Shown piece after piece: positions 7,326 to 14,015 of a stretch of DNA of 14,863 bases. Below the pieces are notes generated by a model. That model searched no databases. It saw nothing but the letters and a program-made list of their open reading frames with translations, and had not been told where the DNA came from. The first letter of the stretch is position 1. Each line of letters opens with the position of its first letter. Source of the stretch: a bacterium (lineage in GTDB: Bacteria; Babelota; Babeliae; Babelales; RVW-14); NCBI GenBank assembly GCA_023249955.1, contig JAHFBR010000012.1, positions 1-14,863 on the forward strand, given 5' to 3'. The position numbers and the translations under genes were made by a program.

Positions 7326-7643
7326 ATGAAAAAACAAATTATACTGGCTTTGGTACTGGCGGCAGCATGTCCGCAACTTGATGCACGCGGTGGTGACGCA
7401 GTGGCCGGCCTTGCGGGTGGTCTTGCGGTTGGGACAGTTATTGGTTCAGCAACGGCACGTGGATCTGGTCGTTCGGCTCGTGCTGAGCAAGAGGCAGTTC
7501 GTGCACAAGACAAAGCTGAACAGGTCAGACAAGAGCAAGAAAGAATGCGCAGCAGCCAAACCAACATGATTTTTATGTTTTTAATTGCGCTGCTGACACT
7601 TGCCGTCATAGGTCTTGCAGTGCTTGTGTTGCGTAAAAAATAA
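7326..7643 (+). CDS. small exported Gly-zipper / coiled-coil protein with C-terminal membrane anchor, unknown function
   Basis: 105 aa. Residues 1-20 are an export signal, ending in A-x-Q-x-DA before RGG. LAAAC (11-15) could alternatively be a weak lipobox. Residues 21-45 are Gly/Ala-rich with small-residue spacing (GGDAVAGLAGGLAVGTVIG), like a glycine zipper. Residues 48-78 are a charged helix rich in Arg, Glu and Gln (coiled-coil-like). Residues 80-102 are a transmembrane segment ending in RKK, which would leave the C-terminus in the cytoplasm. The gene lies 22 nt upstream of a related gene and shares with it a nearly identical leader (AGTTGGGG.. then ATGAAAAAA). A GGGGG ribosome site precedes the ATG. 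No named family was recognised. Confidence 0.8.
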   Translation: MKKQIILALVLAAACPQLDARGGDAVAGLAGGLAVGTVIGSATARGSGRSARAEQEAVRAQDKAEQVRQEQERMRSSQTNMIFMFLIALLTLAVIGLAVLVLRKK

Positions 7644-7665
7644 TTAAAAAAGTTGGGGAGAGACG

Positions 7666-8106
7666 ATGAAAAAAATGATTATTTTGGGCGCGTCGGTTGC
7701 GATATGCTTTGCTTATCTTTCGTACAAAGCATTTGCACGTGGTGATTTTGGCGGTGGTTTTGCTGGCGGTTTGACGGGCTCCGTTGTTGGTTCTGCTCTG
7801 ACACAAAAATCTTCGGGTGATGGTGGTGGTCATCGTAGGGGATCGGATGAGGCCTTGCGTGCTGTTGATCGTTTGGAAAGCCGTGTTTCCAATGATTTAA
7901 ATACACTGAATAATCAGCTTAAGGACATCAAGCGTGATGTTGAGGATATGAGCAAAATGGAAGATAAGCTTGATGATGTAAAAGGTCGAGTCAAAGATCT
8001 GGAAAAGAAATTTGATGGTCTAGAAAATCGTCTTGCAGCCCTTGAAAAGGGTTCTACAAAAACAGAGTCGGCATCTAAGCCTGTTGAGGCAGTTGCTGCT
8101 GTTTAA
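7666..8106 (+). CDS. exported Gly-rich coiled-coil protein, apparent paralogue of the preceding gene
   Basis: 146 aa. Signal peptide 1-24 with cleavage likely after KAFA. Residues 25-46 are Gly-rich (RGDFGGGFAGGLTGSVVGSAL) and align with the previous protein at A-R-G and at AGGL-x-G-x-V-x-GSA. A His/Arg/Gly linker (51-60) follows. Residues 62-128 are a long heptad-patterned helix (LESRVSNDLNTL, LKDIKRDVEDM, KLDDVKGRVKDLEKKFDGLENRLAALEK), a confident coiled coil of Lpp-like or adhesin-stalk character. The end is Ala/Val-rich, with no C-terminal membrane anchor, unlike its neighbour. The SD GGGGAG lies 5 nt before ATG. A strong terminator follows. The two proteins may pair through their helices, but that is inference. 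It may be an envelope structural protein. Confidence 0.85.
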   Translation: MKKMIILGASVAICFAYLSYKAFARGDFGGGFAGGLTGSVVGSALTQKSSGDGGGHRRGSDEALRAVDRLESRVSNDLNTLNNQLKDIKRDVEDMSKMEDKLDDVKGRVKDLEKKFDGLENRLAALEKGSTKTESASKPVEAVAAV

Positions 8107-8114
8107 AGTTACCC

Positions 8115-8157
8115 AAAGACGCCTGCTTATGCTTTTTGCGGCAGGCGTCTTTTTTTA
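8115..8157 (+). terminator. rho-independent terminator after the Gly-rich gene pair
   Basis: Stem AAGACGCCTGC (8116-8126) / GCAGGCGTCTT (8141-8151), a perfect 11 bp with a 14-nt loop, followed by a run of T to 8157. Confidence 0.95.
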
Positions 8158-8176
8158 TTGCATAAAATTTCTCATT

Positions 8177-8205
8177 TTTGCATTGTGCTGATCCGGCAGT
8201 ATACT
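8177..8205 (+). promoter_or_regulatory. probable promoter of the thioredoxin reductase-HIT operon
   Basis: TTTGCA (8177-8182), 17-bp spacer, TATACT (8200-8205). The -10 is strong and the -35 moderate. A second TATACT at 8229-8234 has no matching -35. Transcription would begin near 8212, leaving a leader of about 40 nt with AAGGA (8240-8244) before the ATG at 8252. Confidence 0.5.
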
Positions 8206-8249
8206 CCAAAGATGGAGTGGTAAAAAAATATACTCTTTCAAGGATCAGC
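8187..8249. repeat. nested inverted repeats across the promoter and ribosome site
   Basis: Outer pair: GCTGATCC (8187-8194) and GGATCAGC (8242-8249), perfect over 8 bp. The right arm contains the GGA of the ribosome site and the left arm sits between the -35 and -10 elements. Inner pair: ACTCCA (8203-8208) and TGGAGT (8213-8218), a 6-bp hairpin with a 4-nt loop at the presumed start site. Confidence 0.6.
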
Positions 8250-8251
8250 CC

Positions 8252-9742
8252 ATGCTTATGAAAAATATCATGTATTGTCTGCGTAGCAGTGTTTTAATGA
8301 TCTTTTTGTACGCACTATCCGGGTGCGTTGGCTCCGAAACTCATTTTTCTGCAGCACACGTCTCTTTTGATGAGCAGACGGTGCCGGTTGCCATTCTTGG
8401 TGGCGGTGTTGCGGGTCTGACGGCAGCGTTGTACTGTTCGCAAGCAAATATTCCGTGCGTTGTTATTGAGGGCCACAAGCCTGGTGGAGCGCTGAGCCAA
8501 TCGCATTCAGTGCGCAACTGGCCGGGCGTTGCGCAAGCCCCAGGTCATGATATCGTCGATAGCATGCGTAAGCAAGTTGCCGCAGGTGGCGTTCCCATCA
8601 AACAAGAGATGGTTATTGGTGTTGATTTGAAGCAGTGGCCGCGTGCCATTCAGGTTGCTGATTGTGCTGATGGTGCAAAGACGCGAACACTCAAAGCGCT
8701 GACGGTTATCGTTGCCATGGGTACCGAACCAAATTTATTGGGGATTCCGGGCGAGACGGGAGCGAACGGTTATTGGGGCCGCGGCGTCAGCAACTGTGCC
8801 GTGTGCGAAGGTGCGTTGTACAAGGACAAAGTGGTGGCCATTGTTGGCGGCGGCGATGCGGCCATTACCGAAGCAGATTATCTTGCGGATATTGCACGTA
8901 AAGTCATTATTCTGGTGCGCAAAGATGTTTTTAGGGCCAAAGATCTTAAATCAAAAGACAAAGCGCTGTCGCGCAGCAATGTTGAGGTTATTTTTAACGC
9001 CGAAGTAAAAGAAGTGATCGGTGATGGCAAAACGGTAACGCACATTGTGATTCACGATAATAAAAACAATACAGACGATCGCATGGCGCTTGATGGCCTT
9101 TTCTTGGCCATCGGCTCGCGTTCCAACACAGCGCTTTTCAAAAACCATCTGCAACTTGATGAGCGTGGTTTTGTGGTGCTCAAAAATCGTCAAGAATCCT
9201 CGGTCAAAGGTGTGTATGCTGCCGGAGATGTGGCAGATTATGAATTTGTGCAAGCAGTAACGGCGGCAAGCGACGGTTGTAAATCTGCTTTGCAGGCGAT
9301 AAAGTTTTTGAAAGATTGCGGCTTTGAATCTTCAATGCTCAAAAGTTCGCGTCCACTTCCGGCGCACGAAGCAGAAACTCAAGATCATGGACTGGTGCAC
9401 GAGATAAAATCGGCGCAAGACTTCCAACGCTTGGTGCTCGAGGCAAAAAAACCGGTAGTGATTGATATTTTTACAACGTGGTGCATTCCATGCCAAAAAA
9501 TGATGCCAATTGTACAGAATCTTGCAGCTGCACTTAAAAATCGGGTAACCTTTGTCAAAATTAATGCATCCAGCCAAGACATTGATATCGATGTTATCAC
9601 GCGCAAGCTTCAGGGGCAGCAGTTGCAAAGTGTTCCCACTTTTGTTTTTGTTAAGCAAGGCAAAGAGATTGGACGGATGATTGGTGCTCGTGATGAGGCG
9701 GTATTTGAGAAGGCAATTAAGCAAGCATTTACGATGGAATGA
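8252..9742 (+). CDS. thioredoxin reductase-thioredoxin fusion with an N-terminal lipoprotein signal
   Basis: 496 aa in three parts. Residues 1-25 form a lipoprotein signal: basic n-region, hydrophobic SSVLMIFLYA, lipobox LSGC with Cys at 25. Residues 45-355 are a low-molecular-weight-type TrxR. FAD is bound by GGGVAG (50-55) and YAAGD (322-326), and the redox pair is C182/C185 in CAVC. The nucleotide-binding loop is GGGDAAITEA (199-208), followed by VRKDVFRA (222-229) where E. coli has HRRDGFRA. After a linker (360-382) comes a full thioredoxin domain with WCIPC (C411/C414; Ile for the usual Gly) and the cis-Pro stretch SVPTF (P462). TrxR-Trx fusions are known, for example in Mycobacterium leprae, but as cytosolic proteins. 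The SD AAGGA is 7 nt from the ATG. No later Met would remove the lipobox without cutting into the FAD domain. The stop overlaps the HIT gene (ATGA). Confidence 0.93.
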   Translation: MLMKNIMYCLRSSVLMIFLYALSGCVGSETHFSAAHVSFDEQTVPVAILGGGVAGLTAALYCSQANIPCVVIEGHKPGGALSQSHSVRNWPGVAQAPGHDIVDSMRKQVAAGGVPIKQEMVIGVDLKQWPRAIQVADCADGAKTRTLKALTVIVAMGTEPNLLGIPGETGANGYWGRGVSNCAVCEGALYKDKVVAIVGGGDAAITEADYLADIARKVIILVRKDVFRAKDLKSKDKALSRSNVEVIFNAEVKEVIGDGKTVTHIVIHDNKNNTDDRMALDGLFLAIGSRSNTALFKNHLQLDERGFVVLKNRQESSVKGVYAAGDVADYEFVQAVTAASDGCKSALQAIKFLKDCGFESSMLKSSRPLPAHEAETQDHGLVHEIKSAQDFQRLVLEAKKPVVIDIFTTWCIPCQKMMPIVQNLAAALKNRVTFVKINASSQDIDIDVITRKLQGQQLQSVPTFVFVKQGKEIGRMIGARDEAVFEKAIKQAFTME

Positions 9743-10260
9743 TGATGGAAAGACTTTATGCACCGTGGCGGCATGATTATGTTACTGCAATGCCAAAAAA
9801 AAAGGGCAAGCGCTCTGCGCTCAAAAAAGATTGTGTTTTTTGTAAACAGATTGCAGCCAAAAAAGATGATGAATACTTTATCGTTAGGCGCTTTAAGCAT
9901 TGCGTGGTGATGATGAATTATTACCCCTACAATGCGGGCCACATCATGATTTTGCCATTGGAGCACAAAGCCAACCTGCATGAGCTTTCAAAAGTGGTAC
10001 GTGCGGAGATGATGGAAGCGGTGAGCCTGTGCACAGCAGTGATGGAGCCGGCGCTGACCGCCGAGGGCTTTAATGTCGGCGTTAACTTGGGTAGTGCCGG
10101 TGGTGGCGGCCTGCCGTCCCACGTGCACATTCACGTTTTGCCTCGTTGGCGTGGCGATACCAATTTTCTTGAAACCATTGGGCAAACAAAGCTTATTTCT
10201 GCAAACATTGTGACTACGTTTAAAAAATTAAAACAAGTTTTTGCAAAAGTTACTTTGTAA
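9739..10260 (+). CDS. HIT-family protein, AP4A-phosphorylase-like
   Basis: Histidine-triad nucleotide-binding protein, probably a cytosolic diadenosine-polyphosphate phosphorylase or hydrolase. The catalytic triad HVHIHVL has H128, H130 and H132, followed by PRWRGDTNF (135-143). The upstream block NVGVNLGSAGGGGLPSH matches the AP4A-phosphorylase-like branch, as does the N-terminal MERLYAPWR. CVFC (32-35) is the usual start of the zinc site. A short Lys-rich insert (KKKGKR, 20-25) is not typical. Three consecutive ATG codons (9739, 9742, 9745) are possible starts. No SD is clear, and the overlap with the upstream stop (ATGA) implies translational coupling to the redox enzyme. AP4A is an alarmone made under oxidative stress, so coupling to a thioredoxin system is plausible, though the two proteins may act in different compartments. 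Confidence 0.92.
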   Translation: MMMERLYAPWRHDYVTAMPKKKGKRSALKKDCVFCKQIAAKKDDEYFIVRRFKHCVVMMNYYPYNAGHIMILPLEHKANLHELSKVVRAEMMEAVSLCTAVMEPALTAEGFNVGVNLGSAGGGGLPSHVHIHVLPRWRGDTNFLETIGQTKLISANIVTTFKKLKQVFAKVTL

Positions 10261-10354
10261 CGTTAAAAGAGGAGGAGCCACTCAAAAAGAGTCTTGCGTT
10301 TACTGGTAGCGCATCTACAAAATAGGTGCACGTTTTATACGAAGGAGAGTAGAT

Positions 10355-12259
10355 ATGATGATTGATCTGAAAAAAGCCGGCCTCGGGTTTGTGCTGGTGG
10401 GATTATTGCCCGTTCCCATGCAGGGAGAAATGAGAAAACGTAAAGCAATGTTCGAGAAACATGCTGGCGAACAACCTGTAAAAAAACGTGCAACCGGGCA
10501 AGGTGCCAAACCGGGAGCGCAACCTGCTGTTGATGAGGCAAGAAAAACAAAGTCTATTCTTTTTGATGCTTCGCGCCATGAAAACGATTACAACTGTGTT
10601 GTGTGGCTGAGCGAAGCTGAATACAAGGGGCAGCTTGTTGGTGTTAAGCAGGATGTGATTGCAAAGCTGTCACCAAAAAAACATTACTTTAATATTGCGT
10701 TTTTTGAAGGCGATAAGCTGGTTAAAAAATATGCTTTTCCTGCAGCATTGCTGGTGGAAGCGGCTGAATATGAAAGTTGGAAGCCATCGTTTTTGAGCTT
10801 TGTTCCACGCAGTCCAACAAAAGCTGGTACGGTTGCTTGGGATCGCGAAATTTTGTCGGTTGAAGGTGGCAACTTGGTCAAATACAACGTGTGGTGCGAC
10901 AGAGATCCACAAACCAAACAACTTGCAGCTTCGGTGGATTTTGGCAAGCGCATACCAATTTATACGGGCGTCATTGATGAAGCGTACGTACCTTGGGCCA
11001 ACCCTGAAGGCGATATTTTTTTTATGGCTAAAGATCGTGAAGGAGTGCTGTGCTGGGACAGCCGAGAAGAGACGGTAAGGCCTGCGCGTGCGATTCAAGC
11101 AAAACCAGAAGCAGCTACCGCGTATGATGCGACGACAAAAGATGGTGGTGCGAGTGTGACGAGTGGCAGCAAGGCCTATAATGTTGCGGCAGATGTTGCG
11201 ACTGAAGTTATTGATCCGTTGAGCATCAATGAAGCAAGAATGCTTGCGCCATTCAAAGATTTTGGAACCGATAGCCGCCCTCTTACGCGTGGAGATGCAA
11301 CACGGTTGGCACGCATTACCGAGCTCAGCAAAAAACAACAGCTGACAAGACTAGAAGCTGACGAGCTTGGCCGCCTGAGCGCAAATTTAGATGAATACGA
11401 TTCCATTGTGTTCACGCAGCGTGCAGCCCCTGGCTTGATAATGGCACTGAGCGCCTTGCCTAAGATTGTCGTGAAGCCTCCATTATCAGATGTGGAACAA
11501 ACTCAACTCCAAGCAATTGTTAAAGATCTTAAAGCGACATATGATAAATCAAAATCAGTTATCCAAGAGCTCAAACTTCTTATGCACGAAAAGGGTGCCA
11601 AATCGATTTTGAAAAAATGGCTGAGCGATGCTGAAGTACAGGGTTTGATGTCGGCTCTTGCAATTCCGGGCTCTGTGGTTGAAACACGTAAAGATGGTCA
11701 GGTTGTCCAAGATCATCGTGGAAGAATTGAAGTTGGCGGTGATGCACATCCTCAAAAGCCGTTGTATATTCCATGGGGATATTACCGCAAGCTTAAAGAC
11801 ACGATTAGAAATAAAACAATCGATAATCCAGCACAATGGGAATCGTATACTTCAGAAGAGGCTGATGGGCTGAAACGTGCTATTCAACAGTATTCAAAGC
11901 TTGTTGTTAAACAAGGCGATAATCTTAAGACGTTTATGACGCGCTTTATGGCTGTGCCTGAACAAAAGTCTTGGGACGTATGGTTTGAAAGAGAAAACAA
12001 AGAGCTTGATTTTGAGCTCTTGTTTGATTATTTGGCATCATTGTTGGGTCAAGAAAAGCGACAAAAGCTTGTTGAAGTTCTTGGCGGTGCTGGTGTGATG
12101 GGCAGGATCAAGCAGCAACGTATGATGGCGATTGTAGAAATATACATGAGATCAAATCTTTATGCGGGTCTCAAGACTAAGCGTATGATAAAAAAGGCTG
12201 CAAAAGCGGCTATGAAAAGAGGCATTGCTAAAAAAGGTATGCAGAGGTCACAAGATTAA
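10355..12259 (+). CDS. large exported protein of unknown function
   Basis: 634 aa, no family recognised. Residues 1-24 look like a signal peptide (KK then GLGFVLVGLLPVPMQG). Residues 26-62 are a basic, Gly/Pro/Gln-rich, probably disordered stretch with two basic clusters (RKRK at 27-30, KKR at 43-45). Residues 65-245 are a Trp- and aromatic-rich, probably beta-containing region, holding all three cysteines (C81, C181, C233). Residues 250-290 are a Thr/Ala/Gly-rich linker. Residues 290-600 are mostly helical, charged and coiled-coil-like in places (TRLEADELGRLSANL, TQLQAIVKDLKATYDK). The C-terminus (608-626) is a strongly cationic amphipathic helix (KTKRMIKKAAKAAMKRGIAK). AAGGAG lies 7 nt before ATG. 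The upstream gap (10261-10354) has no convincing promoter, so co-transcription with the redox operon is possible. A terminator follows. Envelope protein and secreted effector are both possible. Confidence 0.85.
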   Translation: MMIDLKKAGLGFVLVGLLPVPMQGEMRKRKAMFEKHAGEQPVKKRATGQGAKPGAQPAVDEARKTKSILFDASRHENDYNCVVWLSEAEYKGQLVGVKQDVIAKLSPKKHYFNIAFFEGDKLVKKYAFPAALLVEAAEYESWKPSFLSFVPRSPTKAGTVAWDREILSVEGGNLVKYNVWCDRDPQTKQLAASVDFGKRIPIYTGVIDEAYVPWANPEGDIFFMAKDREGVLCWDSREETVRPARAIQAKPEAATAYDATTKDGGASVTSGSKAYNVAADVATEVIDPLSINEARMLAPFKDFGTDSRPLTRGDATRLARITELSKKQQLTRLEADELGRLSANLDEYDSIVFTQRAAPGLIMALSALPKIVVKPPLSDVEQTQLQAIVKDLKATYDKSKSVIQELKLLMHEKGAKSILKKWLSDAEVQGLMSALAIPGSVVETRKDGQVVQDHRGRIEVGGDAHPQKPLYIPWGYYRKLKDTIRNKTIDNPAQWESYTSEEADGLKRAIQQYSKLVVKQGDNLKTFMTRFMAVPEQKSWDVWFERENKELDFELLFDYLASLLGQEKRQKLVEVLGGAGVMGRIKQQRMMAIVEIYMRSNLYAGLKTKRMIKKAAKAAMKRGIAKKGMQRSQD

Positions 12260-12277
12260 GAACAGGAATTGATAAAG

Positions 12278-12305
12278 AAAGAGGCGCCAATCGGCGCCTC
12301 TTTTT
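12278..12305 (+). terminator. rho-independent terminator after the 634-aa gene
   Basis: Perfect 8-bp stem GAGGCGCC (12281-12288) / GGCGCCTC (12293-12300) with loop AATC, extended by AAA/TTT pairs and followed by T5. It lies just before the end of the convergent ABC gene and may act weakly on that strand too. Confidence 0.92.
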
Positions 12306-12307
12306 AC

Positions 12308-13063
12308 TTATTGTGCTTCTTCTTGTGTGAGATGCAAAAACACCTCTTCAAGATTTGGTTTATTGAACTGCAGTTTCAGATTTTCTGCTTTATCCACCAG
12401 CAAAATCTTGCCGGCATCAAGAATGCAAACACGATCGGATAGGATCTCGGCCTCTTCCAAATAGTGTGTGGTTAAAATGACGGTGATGCCTTGTGTCTTG
12501 AGCTGTTTGATTACGTCCCACAGCTGGCGTCTAACATTGGGATCGAGTGCAATGGTTGGTTCATCCAGCACAACCAATTCAGGTTTGTGAATGAGCGAGC
12601 GTGCAATCAACAGGCGTTGCTTGTAGCCGCCCGACAGCTCTTTGACGTTTGATTGGGCGTATTTGGTCAGATCAAACTGATGCATCAGATCTATAACGCG
12701 TTGTTCCAAAACATGGTTTGAGATCAAGAAAAAACGACCGGCAAACAGCAGGTTGTCTTTGACTGAAAGTTCATAATCAAGATTTGGTCGTTGTGGGCAG
12801 TAGCCGAGTGTTGCACGGTACTGGCTGATGTTATCAAAAATTGAAACGCCCTTAAAAAAAATATCGCCCGATGTTGGGGGGTGGAGTGTGGCAAGAATGG
12901 ATGAAAGCGTTGTCTTGCCGGCACCATTAACACCCAAGAGGGCGAGAATCTCGCCCTTATAAATGTCGATCGAAACACCATCAAGAGCACGAACAAGCTT
13001 ATCGGAGCTGTGATAGACCTTGGTTATGTTATTGATTCGCACCAATACAGCATCGTGAGTCAT
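12308..13063 (-). CDS. ABC transporter ATP-binding protein (ABC-2 / CcmA-DrrA type)
   Basis: Cytoplasmic ATPase subunit expected to energise an ABC-2-type exporter. Walker A is GVNGAGKTT (44-52), the Q-loop YCPQ ends at Q91, the signature is LSGGYKQR (143-150), Walker B is VVLDEPT (164-170), and the switch His is H200 in TTHYLEEAE. The end NLEEVFLHLT (237-246) is typical of the DrrA/CcmA/NatA branch. The D-loop reads IALDP where NGLDP or AGLDP is usual. The length of 251 aa is complete for a half-transporter ATPase. No membrane partner is encoded next to it: the upstream neighbour (24 nt away) is a VOC protein and downstream is an unrelated convergent gene. The permease must be elsewhere. The ribosome site is weak (GGAA), so coupling to the upstream gene is likely. 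Confidence 0.93.
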   Translation of the reverse strand: MTHDAVLVRINNITKVYHSSDKLVRALDGVSIDIYKGEILALLGVNGAGKTTLSSILATLHPPTSGDIFFKGVSIFDNISQYRATLGYCPQRPNLDYELSVKDNLLFAGRFFLISNHVLEQRVIDLMHQFDLTKYAQSNVKELSGGYKQRLLIARSLIHKPELVVLDEPTIALDPNVRRQLWDVIKQLKTQGITVILTTHYLEEAEILSDRVCILDAGKILLVDKAENLKLQFNKPNLEEVFLHLTQEEAQ

Positions 13064-13087
13064 GGTATTCCAAAAAGATTATGTTTT

Positions 13088-13663
13088 TTATTTAGCTTTG
13101 CCAGCACGTTGCTTGAGATAGAGCTTGGCATATTTTTTTGCGGCTCGACGGAGAACCCCAAAGCTGCGCAAGTGGTCAACCATCTCGTTAACAACTTCTG
13201 CCTCTTTGCGACCCTGTGGCGCAACGGCTAGGCCTGCAAAATCGGATGGTACGTGTGGGTGTTTGCTATTAAGGGGTTGCAAGAAAACAAGCTTGACGCC
13301 GTACGGGTCACGGATGGCAAAGCTGCGTACGCCATTTGAATCTTTTGGTTCGGACAAAACTTTAAAGCCCTTTTTTTGGCAGCGTGTAAAGTACTTGTCC
13401 AACCCCTTTTTCATTTCGACTGAAAGCCCTACGCAGCGGCTGGTGCACCGCTTGATGAAGCTGAATTCAGCAAGCTCTTCAACATGCGGCACCCGAAAAG
13501 AGACAAAAACTTTGCCCTTTTTTAAATGCGCCGCAATGAGCGTGTTGGTGTTATCCTTGCTGAGTTCCAAGTTCACAATATCAAATGCCAGTTTTTCGGT
13601 ATAAATCTTAACAGCCTCTTCTACCGAATCAACGACGATTAAGAGTTCACTTGACTTCATCAT
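13088..13663 (-). CDS. VOC (glyoxalase/bleomycin-resistance) superfamily protein with basic C-terminal extension
   Basis: 191 aa. The first 130 residues show the paired beta-alpha-beta-beta-beta pattern of a single VOC unit. It starts ELLIVVDSVEEAVKIYTEKLAF and ends FAIRDPYGVKLVFLQP (115-130), the classic DPxG-xxxxF closing strand. The metal ligands normally expected (His or Glu at strand starts) are not obvious, so the activity cannot be named. Residues 135-191 form an extension ending in RRAAKKYAKLYLKQRAGKAK, highly basic, which could bind nucleic acid or acidic membranes, or simply be a family-specific helix. GAGGATG precedes the ATG; ATG at the next codon is also possible. It lies upstream of and probably in one transcript with the ABC ATPase. 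Substrate and partner are unknown. Confidence 0.82.
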   Translation of the reverse strand: MMKSSELLIVVDSVEEAVKIYTEKLAFDIVNLELSKDNTNTLIAAHLKKGKVFVSFRVPHVEELAEFSFIKRCTSRCVGLSVEMKKGLDKYFTRCQKKGFKVLSEPKDSNGVRSFAIRDPYGVKLVFLQPLNSKHPHVPSDFAGLAVAPQGRKEAEVVNEMVDHLRSFGVLRRAAKKYAKLYLKQRAGKAK

Positions 13664-13734
13664 ACCACATCCTCATCCTTTTTAAGATTTCTTACGACCC
13701 TTCACCCTGTCGTAGCTCTTTGATGCGATCAAGC

Positions 13735-14001
13735 TTATTTTTGTTTGGCGGCGAGCCTTCTTGCCAAGGTGCTAATTTTACGGGAGGCCGTGTTGGGTTT
13801 TACAATGCCTTTGCCTTTGGCGCGTGCAATTTTTGATTCTGCTGAAACCATCAGTTCTTGAGCGAGACCAAGATCATTAGCTTCCAAAGCAGCCATAAAT
13901 TTTTTGGTCACTGTTTTGATTTCAGAGCGGCGTGCTTGGTTGCAGCTGTGACGTTTAACGTTTTGACGAGCTCTTTTTTTTGCAGATTTCAGATTAGCCA
14001 T
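13735..14001 (-). CDS. rpsT: 30S ribosomal protein S20
   Basis: 88 aa, the usual S20 length. It starts MANLKSAKKRARQNVKR, the family's universal N-terminus, followed by the three-helix body (SEIKTVTKKFMAAL, AQELMVSAESKIARAKGKGIV) and the typical close PNTASRKISTLARRLA. It binds 16S rRNA early in 30S assembly. The gene begins 14 nt after the rpmB stop, so the two ribosomal genes form an operon. The ribosome site AAGGA lies 8 nt before ATG within a small palindrome. Confidence 0.97.
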   Translation of the reverse strand: MANLKSAKKRARQNVKRHSCNQARRSEIKTVTKKFMAALEANDLGLAQELMVSAESKIARAKGKGIVKPNTASRKISTLARRLAAKQK

Positions 14002-14002
14002 C

Positions 14003-14015
14003 TAAGGAGTCCTTA
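14003..14015. repeat. palindrome covering the rpsT ribosome site
   Basis: TAAGGA-G-TCCTTA (14003-14015) is a perfect 6-bp inverted repeat with a single central base. On the minus strand, its AAGGA is the Shine-Dalgarno of rpsT and the other arm lies between it and the ATG. The arms are too close for a simple hairpin within one RNA. Confidence 0.6.

Noticed and set aside
10294..10363. Possible TTG-initiated leader peptide before the 634-aa gene, downstream of a GGAGGAG run at 10270-10276
   Set aside because: The purine run is about 17 nt from the TTG, too far for initiation, and nothing in the peptide suggests regulation.
10670..11338. 222-codon minus-strand frame inside the 634-aa gene
   Set aside because: No motif and no ribosome site; the plus-strand gene has a signal peptide, a good ribosome site and a terminator.
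13685..13734. Short open stretch after rpsT encoding a charged peptide, and the hairpin TACGAC/GTCGTA at 13693-13714
   Set aside because: The peptide is under 20 residues without a start or ribosome site, S20 already has its normal length, and the hairpin lacks a following T run, so neither a gene remnant nor a terminator can be supported.
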